Shown here piece by piece: positions 1 to 6,747 of a stretch of DNA of 17,579 nt. The stretch covers positions 1 to 17,579 of the forward strand of contig JAZTXA010000109.1 of NCBI GenBank assembly GCA_045636245.1. Reading direction: 5' to 3'. Position numbers and translations under genes: made by a program. Below the pieces are notes generated by a model, which had not been told where the DNA came from, did no database searches, and was given only the letters and a program-made list of their open reading frames with translations. Each line of letters starts with the position of its first letter. Positions within the stretch are counted from its first letter, which is position 1. The DNA is from RGIG7213 sp045636245. GTDB taxonomy: Bacteria; Bacillota; Clostridia; Oscillospirales; CAG-272.

Positions 1-891
1 GAGACCTGCGAGTGACTGAAGCTCGCTGGGAATAATTATCTTTGTTGACTGACCGTCAGCAGCTTTCGCAAACGCTTCAAGCTTTTTAATTGTAATATAA
101 CCGTCTTCGGGAGAGGCTTCGTTTATCATTTTGATAGACTCCGCCATTGCCTTCTGAACAGCGAGAATAGCCTGCGCTTCACCCTCTGATTCTCTTATCT
201 TCTGCTCTTTGACAGCTTCTGCTCTGAGTATCTGCGCTTCCTTATCAGCCTGTGCGGCAAGTATCTGGCTTTCCTTAAGACCTTCGGCAACAAGTATCTT
301 GCTTGCTTTTTCACCTTCTGCCTTGAGGATCGCTTCACGTCTTTGACGTTCTGCCTTCATCTGCTTTTCCATAGCATCCTGAATTTCGGACGGAGGAATA
401 ATGTTTTTAAGTTCAACGCGGTTTACTTTAATTCCCCACGGGTCTGTCGCTTCGTCAAGTATGACTCTTATATGAGCATTTATCGTATCACGTGATGTGA
501 GCGTATTATCAAGCTCCATGTCACCGATGATGTTACGGAGCGTTGTAGCCGTAAGATTTTCAATTGCTGCCATAGGATTTTCAACACCGTATGCATACAG
601 CTTCGGGTCTGTTATCTGGAAGAATACGACCGTATCAATCTGCATAGTTACGTTATCCTTCGTAATAACGGGCTGAGGGGGAAAGTCTACGACCTGTTCC
701 TTCAAAGACACCATTTTCTGTATCTTATCCAAAAAAGGAACCTTAACGTGAAGACCTGTGTCCCATGTCACGTAATATCTGCCAAGTCTTTCAATTACGT
801 ATGCTCTCGACTGGGGAACGATTTTGATATTCGAAATAACAATTACAATAATAAACAGTACAATCGCAATTAAAATATATACCGGTCCCAT
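1..891 (-). CDS. SPFH/Band 7 (stomatin-like, QmcA-type) membrane protein, 3' end outside window
   Basis: The reading frame is open from the ATG at 891 to the window edge, giving 297 residues with no stop. Residues 4-20 are one hydrophobic N-terminal segment. It is followed by the SPFH core (RAYVIERLGRYY at 29-40, GLHVKVPFLDKI at 46-57, VVDFPPQPVITKDNVTMQID at 67-86) and then by a long charged Ala/Glu/Lys coiled coil (about 172-250). The final visible stretch (GYITIKKLEAFAKAADG) is the usual conserved C-terminal part, so little is missing. Family members form membrane-bound oligomeric scaffolds that organise membrane microdomains and influence membrane proteases. The gene lies 19 bases after nfeD with a GAGGT ribosome binding site between them, the usual operon pair for this family. 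The family is certain; the exact subfamily is inferred. Confidence 0.93.
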   Translation of the reverse strand, partial: MGPVYILIAIVLFIIVIVISNIKIVPQSRAYVIERLGRYYVTWDTGLHVKVPFLDKIQKMVSLKEQVVDFPPQPVITKDNVTMQIDTVVFFQITDPKLYAYGVENPMAAIENLTATTLRNIIGDMELDNTLTSRDTINAHIRVILDEATDPWGIKVNRVELKNIIPPSEIQDAMEKQMKAERQRREAILKAEGEKASKILVAEGLKESQILAAQADKEAQILRAEAVKEQKIRESEGEAQAILAVQKAMAESIKMINEASPEDGYITIKKLEAFAKAADGQSTKIIIPSELQSLAGL

Positions 892-910
892 AATACCAAA
901 CCTCTTTTCT

Positions 911-1345
911 TTATTTTGTCTTTACAATAACTTTTACGCCTTCGATTTTTTCAACCGTAACAAGCGTACCTTCGGGAATAATATCATCAGATGATGAACG
1001 CGCGGTCCAAATAACACCTTTTATGTTTACCTGACCTTTTCCGAGAAGATTGTTTATCTCCTCGGCAACAACTGCCTGTTGTCCTATACATCTGTCTGCG
1101 TTTGTTTTTTCGGCGTCACCCTTCATGATTTTGCGTGCAAATTTTCTTGTAAAAGCAAGCGATACTGCAGAAACAACTACAAACGCCGCGATCTGCACCC
1201 ACACAAGCTCAGGAAAAACACACCATATCAACAGCGACACGAGAGAACCAAGTGCAAGCCAGATAGTCGTCATCTGAGGTGTTACAACTTCAATGATAAC
1301 AAACAGCGCCAAAAGCACCGACCATATTATCCATACAGACCCCAT
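911..1345 (-). CDS. NfeD-family membrane protein with C-terminal OB-fold
   Basis: This 144-residue protein has three hydrophobic segments (about 5-22, 26-42, 47-66), then a basic stretch (RKFARKIMKG) and a C-terminal beta domain (about 85-142). The motifs CIGQQAVVAEEI, GQVNIKGVIWTARS and IPEGTLVTVEKIEGVKVIV are the standard NfeD OB-fold pattern with its G-x-V/W-x-A core. It is the short NfeD class without the ClpP-like serine protease domain. NfeD proteins are encoded next to SPFH proteins and are thought to act as their partners at the membrane, which fits the gene directly downstream. The start is the ATG at 1345, with a strong AAGGAGGAA ribosome binding site 6 bases upstream. Confidence 0.93.
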   Translation of the reverse strand: MGSVWIIWSVLLALFVIIEVVTPQMTTIWLALGSLVSLLIWCVFPELVWVQIAAFVVVSAVSLAFTRKFARKIMKGDAEKTNADRCIGQQAVVAEEINNLLGKGQVNIKGVIWTARSSSDDIIPEGTLVTVEKIEGVKVIVKTK

Positions 1346-1381
1346 ATGTATTTCCTCCTTATACTAACCATATACAATTTT

Positions 1382-1387
1382 ATTATA
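1382..1387 (-). promoter_or_regulatory. Probable -10 element of the nfeD-SPFH operon
   Basis: On the minus strand a perfect TATAAT lies about 37 bases before the nfeD start codon. No good -35 is visible at 17 bases (the nearest hexamer is AGATTT), so this is weaker evidence than the other promoters in the window. Confidence 0.45.
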
Positions 1388-1433
1388 CGCCAAAATCATT
1401 TAGAAATCTATTCGTAAAATTAAATTTTTATTG

Positions 1434-2222
1434 TCAGGTGAAAATACTTCCGCAGGCGGTGATTTTATCCTTTTCGGGTAGGTCTGAATATGAAACTCCG
1501 CACATTGAAGATGACGAGTGAATTATTTTCCCATCACCGATATACATCATTATGTGCCCCGGAGAATATACAAGGTCACCGCGTTTGAGTGATTCATACG
1601 GTATCTCCCTAACGGGATACCCTTCCATCAGCTTTGCGTCGCGGTAGATGATAACACCGCACTGCATATAAGCCATTGAACAAAGCCCTGAACAGTCTAT
1701 GCCTGCAGGTGTTTTTCCGCCCCAGCGGTATTGTGTACCGAGATATTCTTCCGCGGTTTTCACAAGCGAATCGCGCAAAGCTTCGTCATTTGTGTCGTAT
1801 GTTGTCTTGTAATCGTCAAGATGCTCGATTCGTGTATATCCCTCAACCCCGTCACAAAGATAGACACGCACCCAATTATTTTCAACACTCTCGGTAACTG
1901 CCACACGGCTTCCCCTCGGAAGCGTTATCAGGCGAATACCTTGCATTTTAGGCTCGCTCAATATATCGCAAAAGGATTTTTTTACTACTTTGTATTTGTC
2001 CTTCATTTCGGAGAATTTTTTAACACGGCGAGAGCAGAACAAAAGGTCCTTTTTGCTGACATATCCCATATATCCGTAATGGGTTTTGACAAAAAAGAAG
2101 CCGTTTTCAGCCTCTTCAGCTTCAACCTCCATTCCGAAAAGCACCTCGTCTTCAAGAGAAATACCATGTTCCGGCTTTCTATACAGTGAAGCTATCGGTG
2201 TTTTTATAAATGCTTTTTTCAT
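1434..2222 (-). CDS. SH3b-NlpC/P60 (C40) cysteine peptidase, YkfC-like
   Basis: This 262-residue protein appears to have two SH3b-like segments (about 3-62 and 76-136) followed by an NlpC/P60 peptidase domain (about 148-262). Catalytic residues are visible: Cys177 in IDCSGLC, His223 in GHIMMYIGDG and His235 in IIHSS. The YRWGG motif at 165-169 is typical of the family. Such enzymes cleave gamma-D-Glu to diamino-acid bonds in peptidoglycan stem peptides. No signal peptide is visible, so a cytosolic role in recycling wall peptides, as for YkfC and dipeptidyl peptidase VI, is more likely than wall lysis; this is inference. The ATG at 2222 is chosen over an in-frame TTG at 2237 because AAGGGG sits 6 bases upstream of it. 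No promoter of its own is clear. Confidence 0.9.
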   Translation of the reverse strand: MKKAFIKTPIASLYRKPEHGISLEDEVLFGMEVEAEEAENGFFFVKTHYGYMGYVSKKDLLFCSRRVKKFSEMKDKYKVVKKSFCDILSEPKMQGIRLITLPRGSRVAVTESVENNWVRVYLCDGVEGYTRIEHLDDYKTTYDTNDEALRDSLVKTAEEYLGTQYRWGGKTPAGIDCSGLCSMAYMQCGVIIYRDAKLMEGYPVREIPYESLKRGDLVYSPGHIMMYIGDGKIIHSSSSMCGVSYSDLPEKDKITACGSIFT

Positions 2223-2235
2223 AATGTACCCCTTC

Positions 2236-2265
2236 AAAAATTGCCTCCCGAAATTCGGGAGGCAA
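2236..2265 (-). terminator. Intrinsic terminator of the CBM9-like protein gene
   Basis: A perfect inverted repeat (TTGCCTCCCG with CGGGAGGCAA, 10 bp plus two A-T pairs around a tiny loop) is followed on the minus strand by TTTTTG. It lies 13 bases after the stop of the upstream gene. The T-run leads directly into the ribosome binding site of the peptidase gene at 2222. Confidence 0.88.
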
Positions 2266-2278
2266 TAAACTTTAAGTC

Positions 2279-3889
2279 TTACGCTTTCTTTTTCTTAAGT
2301 ACAACGAGTACAACTGCTGCTGCAACTACAACAACCGCTGCAACTATACCGATAATAGCGCCTACGGAAAGACCGCCTACTTTATCTGTGACTGTTGTGT
2401 CAGCATTTGTTGTATCTGCCTTTGTTTCTGTTGCCGCTGTATCAACAGCTTCTGTATCTGTATCTTCAGCAGGAGCTTCTGTTTCGTCTGCTGAGCCTTC
2501 CTCGCCGTCAAAGTCTATCTTTGTATATTCTTCATCCTCAAATACGGGGGGTTCGGAATAATACTTGATCCACTGAATGTCCATCGTTTCGCCGACAACA
2601 TCCTCAGTTGTGACGAAGAAGGGGCAGAGATAGAATTCGGAAATGAACTGTGTCCAGTTATCGTACATAGACATTTCGAATACCATTGTGTGCCACTCGC
2701 CGTCGTTTGCAAGGCCGAAACCGAGGTCACAGTCATTCTCTCTGTCGAGAGTAGGAGCAATGGGGTTAGTGAAGTTTATTGCGAAGCGGTTGCTCTTCTG
2801 GCTTGCTGTACGGTACTTAATTGCAAGGTAAACACCCTGGGGATTAACACTTTCAGGGTCCATGTTAAGGCCCTGTGTAAGATCCTTTGAACCGATAATG
2901 GGGTTTTCACCTGTAACTGTAAGTCTTACAAACTTTTCGCCGTTTTCATCCATATCCTTAGCTTCAAGCGAGCCGTTTGTGATATTGAAGATTGCTGCAG
3001 CACCTGCCTTATCGAAACGGTCAGCTGCGTTGAAGCCTTCCTGTTCTTCTTCCTGGGGCTCTGTTTCAACGGGAATATCTACATCAACATCACCGTCGGA
3101 TGCGCTCTTACCTGTCAAAGCAATCGCGGGAAGGTTTTCAACCTGCTTGGAAACTGCAATACCGTAGCCAAGCTCAACCTGCTTCTGTCTGTCGTCTGTT
3201 GCGATGTCGCCGTCGCCCATGTTAAGGCAGAAGCCGAGGCGGAAGAGGCTGTCATTCTGTGCTTTGCCGCCAAGAATGGAAGCAAGATCAAGCTTCATTT
3301 CATATGTAACAAGCTCTGCATCCTTGTCCCAGTTTGCCGAATAGTTTTCACCTGCTGTGAGAGTAATGTTCTTTTTGGTACCCCACTTTGTGTAGGAAAT
3401 CATGTTGCCGCCGGAAGCGGGATCAAAGCCGATACCAACCTCTGCTCTGTCCTGTCCTGTTGCTTCGATATCTGTGATAGCAACCTGGAATGACCAAGCA
3501 CGGAACATGTAAAGTTCATTTCCCGAAAATTCGCAGTTATATTCTGCCTTGGGTGCTTTTGCCTGAAGTGCAATATAAAAATCGTTGCCGTTCCAGCACA
3601 TGTAGATCTTCATATCATTCTTGAGGTAGTTTTCAACATCCGCAAGAGTTTCTGTAAGCTGTGCGCCCTTTGTCCAGTTGAAATACTTGCTGTAGTCAGC
3701 AAATGTCATTTCGTAGTATTCACCCGAGTTGATCTTACCGTCCATCTTGGGTGCGGTCTTGCTGTACTTTACTTCAAGATCAAGTGCCTGACCTTCTGTA
3801 TTATTCTGAATCTCAACAGCACCGAATGCTGTGAGTGCCATTGACAGTGCCATAACAACTGTCAGGATCAAAGAAAGTGCTTTCTTCAT
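2279..3889 (-). CDS. Secreted, C-terminally membrane-anchored protein with CBM9-like domain
   Basis: This is a 536-residue exported protein. Residues 1-24 form a signal peptide (MKKALSLILT, AFGA cleavage region). Residues about 37-250 resemble the CBM9/DOMON-like fold: the opening APKMDGKINSGEYYEM is the usual start of that fold (x-DGKxxxGEW/Y), and later parts alternate beta-strand patterns. An acidic linker (about 265-285) leads to a second beta-rich domain (about 286-450) that I cannot name but which looks like another carbohydrate-binding or jelly-roll module. Then come a Thr/Glu/Asp/Ala-rich spacer (about 455-503), a hydrophobic helix (about 505-531) and a KKKK tail, so the protein is held in the membrane with its domains outside. 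The gene has its own promoter, an AAAGGAGA site and a terminator. A surface glycan-binding role is inferred; no catalytic residues are recognised. Confidence 0.72.
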   Translation of the reverse strand: MKKALSLILTVVMALSMALTAFGAVEIQNNTEGQALDLEVKYSKTAPKMDGKINSGEYYEMTFADYSKYFNWTKGAQLTETLADVENYLKNDMKIYMCWNGNDFYIALQAKAPKAEYNCEFSGNELYMFRAWSFQVAITDIEATGQDRAEVGIGFDPASGGNMISYTKWGTKKNITLTAGENYSANWDKDAELVTYEMKLDLASILGGKAQNDSLFRLGFCLNMGDGDIATDDRQKQVELGYGIAVSKQVENLPAIALTGKSASDGDVDVDIPVETEPQEEEQEGFNAADRFDKAGAAAIFNITNGSLEAKDMDENGEKFVRLTVTGENPIIGSKDLTQGLNMDPESVNPQGVYLAIKYRTASQKSNRFAINFTNPIAPTLDRENDCDLGFGLANDGEWHTMVFEMSMYDNWTQFISEFYLCPFFVTTEDVVGETMDIQWIKYYSEPPVFEDEEYTKIDFDGEEGSADETEAPAEDTDTEAVDTAATETKADTTNADTTVTDKVGGLSVGAIIGIVAAVVVVAAAVVLVVLKKKKA

Positions 3890-3918
3890 AAAATTTCTCC
3901 TTTTGAGTATTTTTGTGA

Positions 3919-3947
3919 ATTATACATTACTTCATTAAAATTGTCAA
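3919..3947 (-). promoter_or_regulatory. Sigma-A promoter of the CBM9-like protein gene
   Basis: On the minus strand TTGACA (3942-3947), a 17-base spacer and TATAAT (3919-3924) form a perfect consensus promoter. It lies about 30 bases before the start codon at 3889, in the gap after rpe. No terminator is visible after rpe, so some read-through from rpe is also possible. Confidence 0.9.
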
Positions 3948-3978
3948 TACGATTTTGATAACAGTTAGTAAATTAATT

Positions 3979-4656
3979 TTACCAAACAAATGTTTCCTCG
4001 GCGCGCTTAGTCATTTCAACGACTGCGCCGCCTATGTCTTCAGCACCGAATATTGACGAGCCCGCAACGATAACATTAGCACCCGCCTCGGTAACAAGAT
4101 TGACGTTATAGGTATAAAGTCCGCCGTCTACCTCGATATCGATATCACGTCCCGATTTCTTTATAAGCTCACGTGCAACCTTACAGCTTTCTATCGCCGA
4201 AGGAATAAATTTCTGTCCGCCAAAGCCGGGCTGTACAGACATAATGAGAACCATATCAACATACGGCAGATACTGTTCAAGCACAGCGGGATTCGTATCG
4301 GGCTTTATTGAAATGCACGGCTTTATGCCCAAAGAACGGATGTATTCAAGCACCTTTATCCTGTCGTGGCACGCTTCGTGATGAATCGTTATGATATCCG
4401 CGCCGGCTTTTGCAAAATCGTCTATATAGCGCATTGGATCAACTATCATAAGATGCACGTCAAACACTTGATTTGAGTGTTTGCGAAGCGTCTGCGGTAC
4501 TATTTTACCGAATGATATATTAGGCACAAAAATACCGTCCATAACATCGATATGCAAATATTCCGCACCGGCTTTTTCGGTAGCCTTTACGTCATCAAGC
4601 AAATTATTAAAATTCGCAGATAAGATAGACGGTGACATTTTGATCTTTCTTTCCAT
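3979..4656 (-). CDS. rpe: Ribulose-phosphate 3-epimerase
   Basis: This 225-residue TIM-barrel enzyme interconverts D-ribulose 5-phosphate and D-xylulose 5-phosphate in the pentose phosphate pathway. All family signatures are present: MSPSILSANF at 7-16, HIDVMDG at 35-41 (metal and catalytic His35, Asp37), DVHLM at 66-70 (His68), MSVQPGFGGQ at 139-148 (phosphate-side loop) and EVDGG at 175-179 (Asp177). The length is normal for the family. The start at 4656 has AAAGGAGA just upstream, and a perfect sigma-A promoter lies 41 bases before it. It may supply pentose phosphates together with the sugar kinase at 14133, but they are far apart and not in one operon. Confidence 0.97.
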   Translation of the reverse strand: MERKIKMSPSILSANFNNLLDDVKATEKAGAEYLHIDVMDGIFVPNISFGKIVPQTLRKHSNQVFDVHLMIVDPMRYIDDFAKAGADIITIHHEACHDRIKVLEYIRSLGIKPCISIKPDTNPAVLEQYLPYVDMVLIMSVQPGFGGQKFIPSAIESCKVARELIKKSGRDIDIEVDGGLYTYNVNLVTEAGANVIVAGSSIFGAEDIGGAVVEMTKRAEETFVW

Positions 4657-4696
4657 ATTCTATCTCCTTTCTCGGTTAGTAATCTGACAATAAAAT

Positions 4697-4725
4697 ATTA
4701 TACACTTTTCATTTTTCTTTGTCAA
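4697..4725 (-). promoter_or_regulatory. Sigma-A promoter of rpe
   Basis: Minus strand TTGACA (4720-4725), a 17-base spacer and TATAAT (4697-4702). The leader to the rpe ATG at 4656 is short and AT-rich, with no hairpin that would suggest a riboswitch. Confidence 0.9.
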
Positions 4726-4975
4726 TAGATTTTGTGTAAACAAGCGAGTGTGTCAAAGAGTATTTGGCATTTTTTTCACATTTTCCCATTTAAATCGGAA
4801 CGGAAGGATAAATTTACAAATTATCGCAATAAAAGCACAAAGTTTGTTAATTGCACACAATTTTGCGCTCGATATTTGTGCATATCCAATAATGAAAAAC
4901 GCGTAAAACACCCTAAAAATTCATATTTCATACAAAAAACCCTTTTCATTCTATTTATTAACTAATTTCTTCTTA
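4726..4975. other. AT-rich gap between divergent promoters, no gene seen
   Basis: The gap between the rpe and 5071 start codons is 414 bases, and this part lies between their outward-facing promoters. It is very AT-rich. I see no ribosome binding site with a plausible reading frame, no tRNA and no convincing hairpin or operator repeat. It is large enough to hold regulator sites for the array downstream, but none can be pointed out. Confidence 0.6.
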
Positions 4976-5004
4976 TTGACAAAATCTTTTTTGGGGTGTA
5001 AAAT
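4976..5004 (+). promoter_or_regulatory. Sigma-A promoter of the first array gene
   Basis: TTGACA (4976-4981), a 17-base spacer containing a T6 run and GGGG, and TAAAAT (4999-5004). Transcription would start near 5011, giving a leader of about 60 bases. This also rules out translation from the in-frame GTG at 5008. Confidence 0.9.
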
Positions 5005-5070
5005 TAGGTGCAATTAAACTTTAGTTTAACAATGTTACTCGCAAACCGTCAAAGGAAAGGAATCCTAACC

Positions 5071-6573
5071 ATGAAAAAAAACAGCAAACTCTACAAAGCG
5101 GTCATAACAGGTGTTTCGGCACTGTCCATCTGTTCCGCGCTTTTCATTCCGAATATGTTCGGAATCTCGGCAGCAGTCTCCGTAACCGACTGTGATGTAA
5201 ACCGTGACGGTATCATCAACGGAAAAGATATGATCCGTGTAATGAAGTACATCCATACAGACGATTATTATTTTCCCGACAAGGCTGATGTAAACGGCGA
5301 CGGAACCATCAACTCAGCTGACGTTACAGCAATACTTTCTTTCTCGGGTCAGACATGCGAAATACTCCCTGACAGAGTTATCGAAGTAGACCCTCCGCAG
5401 CCCACATACGAACAGCTTGTAGAAAAAATCCTGCAGGAAGCTAAAAACGTAACAGAGTTTACGAACAACTACGGATTTAACTACGGTGATGCAACTATTA
5501 ACCCCGCATACAACTGGCTTGATCTTGATTTCAACCAAGGTCTTGACAAGTCGTTTGAAACCGGCACACGCTCTGCATGCGACCGTTTGGTAAGCTGGGT
5601 GTTCCACCGCGCAGGCTATTCGGACCAGAGATTTTATTTCGGCGGATTTACCGATGCCGAGTATGCAAAATACAAATTTATAAAAATAACGAATGTAAAT
5701 GATGTGCGTGCAGGTGATATCGTTCTTGTAAACAACACTCTGCATCAGTTCATCTGTGCAGGTCCCAACCTCAGATACGACCACGGTTCCGCTGAACGTA
5801 TCCAGCGTATAGGTGCGTATTCATATGTTGATAACACGACAGAACCGTTCCATGAGGCTATACGCAACTTCTCATACGCATGGCGTCCCAATCCCGAAGG
5901 ACTCCCCAAAACATCACTTGCAAGAGTATATAAGACAACTACTGCGAATATAGCAGCTCCCGCCCCAGACACAGACACTGTTTTCACAGCGCCTAACGGT
6001 TCGGGCAGCAGACAGTTTGACTTTGCTTACAACCCCTACAACGCAAACTATGAATTACACATGAATATTTCATCATCTCCTTCTACAAGCGATCGCAGCC
6101 CGTCAAGCTCTACATATGTCGGTGTACGTTTGCCCTCCCCTAATCATAATCCCACAAACAAGGGAGGAATTTGGGTGGCACTCCGTGATGACGGTTATGT
6201 ATACTTCTATACAGGCACAGGCTGCTCCAAGGGTCAGAGAGGATCAGGAAATGACGGAATGGGCAATGCCTGGTATGAACCTCTTGCATCCACCCGTGTA
6301 CCCGAACCGCTGACGAAAGAGCATAAGTTGATGGTTATCGATACAGGTGATGTCATCAAATACTATATGGTAACGCACAACCCCGGAGACAGGTATCTGA
6401 TATGTACCATACGAGTTGACCCGGACTACGATACCGTTGTAATACGTGATAATTCCGGCAAGTTTATTTACTCCGGTCTTACACAAATAGGACATACCGG
6501 ATATTTCGGTGTTTGGACACATCTTTCCAACTCCACTCAATCAAATATTTCTATCGAGTGCGCTAAAAAATAA
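5071..6573 (+). CDS. Array gene 1: dockerin-bearing NlpC/P60-like cysteine hydrolase
   Basis: This 500-residue exported protein starts with a signal peptide (about 1-35). A type I dockerin follows, with two calcium loops, DVNRDGIINGKD at 42-53 and DVNGDGTINSAD at 73-84. After a Pro-rich joint comes the hydrolase domain (about 111-275): YGDATINPAYNW at 138-149, putative nucleophile Cys170 in SACDRLVSW, AGDIVLV at 214-220, putative His225 in HQFICAG and Asp237 in RYDHGS. A beta-rich domain (about 315-498) with GGIWVAL, HKLMVIDTGDVIKYYM and GYFGVW resembles a concanavalin-like jelly-roll. Likely role: cutting a peptide or amide bond in wall or similar polymer while docked on a cohesin-bearing partner; this is inferred from the fold pattern. 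The ATG at 5071 follows AGGAAAGGAA. Compared with gene 3 it has a four-residue insertion before the Cys. Confidence 0.75.
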   Translation: MKKNSKLYKAVITGVSALSICSALFIPNMFGISAAVSVTDCDVNRDGIINGKDMIRVMKYIHTDDYYFPDKADVNGDGTINSADVTAILSFSGQTCEILPDRVIEVDPPQPTYEQLVEKILQEAKNVTEFTNNYGFNYGDATINPAYNWLDLDFNQGLDKSFETGTRSACDRLVSWVFHRAGYSDQRFYFGGFTDAEYAKYKFIKITNVNDVRAGDIVLVNNTLHQFICAGPNLRYDHGSAERIQRIGAYSYVDNTTEPFHEAIRNFSYAWRPNPEGLPKTSLARVYKTTTANIAAPAPDTDTVFTAPNGSGSRQFDFAYNPYNANYELHMNISSSPSTSDRSPSSSTYVGVRLPSPNHNPTNKGGIWVALRDDGYVYFYTGTGCSKGQRGSGNDGMGNAWYEPLASTRVPEPLTKEHKLMVIDTGDVIKYYMVTHNPGDRYLICTIRVDPDYDTVVIRDNSGKFIYSGLTQIGHTGYFGVWTHLSNSTQSNISIECAKK

Positions 6574-6582
6574 AACTCAAGG

Positions 6583-6620
6583 GAATGGCTGCCGATCATA
6601 TCGTCAGCCATTCTTGTTTT
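6583..6620 (+). terminator. Intrinsic terminator after array gene 1
   Basis: GAATGGCTG (6583-6591) pairs with CAGCCATTC (6605-6613). The stem continues inward by CGAT/ATCG after one mismatch, around a CAT loop, and is followed by TTGTTTT. It separates gene 1 from the promoter of gene 2. Confidence 0.85.
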
Positions 6621-6672
6621 GATAAAATCCGTAAAATTTTCAAATTTTGCCTGTTATATTAATTAAATCATG

Positions 6673-6701
6673 TTGACAAAACAGGTTTAAAAGTGTATAC
6701 T
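6673..6701 (+). promoter_or_regulatory. Sigma-A promoter of array genes 2 and 3
   Basis: TTGACA (6673-6678), a 17-base spacer and TATACT (6696-6701). It lies 46 bases before the gene 2 start codon. No other promoter or terminator is seen before gene 3, so it should drive both. Confidence 0.9.
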
Positions 6702-6747
6702 TATTCAAGTAGCTATTTCGTAAAATATATTCGTAAGGAATGAAATT

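Noticed and set aside
1434..2222. The YkfC-like peptidase as a sixth array member
   Set aside because: It has canonical DCSGL and IIHSS motifs, SH3b domains and no signal peptide, and lies on the other strand; it is at most a distant superfamily relative.
2223..2237. TTG start 15 bases upstream for the peptidase at 1434-2222
   Set aside because: The TTG lies in the T-run of the terminator, and the AAGGGG ribosome binding site falls after it, at the right distance from the ATG at 2222.
2241..2561. Plus-strand 106-residue Ser/Thr/Val-rich frame
   Set aside because: It is the complement of the Thr/Glu spacer and membrane helix of the CBM9-like gene; low complexity, no own signals.
4732..4965. 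77-residue reading frame in the AT-rich gap
   Set aside because: No ribosome binding site, odd composition, no hydrophobic or domain pattern; it fills the space between divergent promoters.
5008..5070. GTG start at 5008 adding 21 residues to array gene 1
   Set aside because: It lies at or before the expected transcription start, and would put a polar stretch in front of a normal signal peptide. AGGAAAGGAA serves the ATG at 5071.
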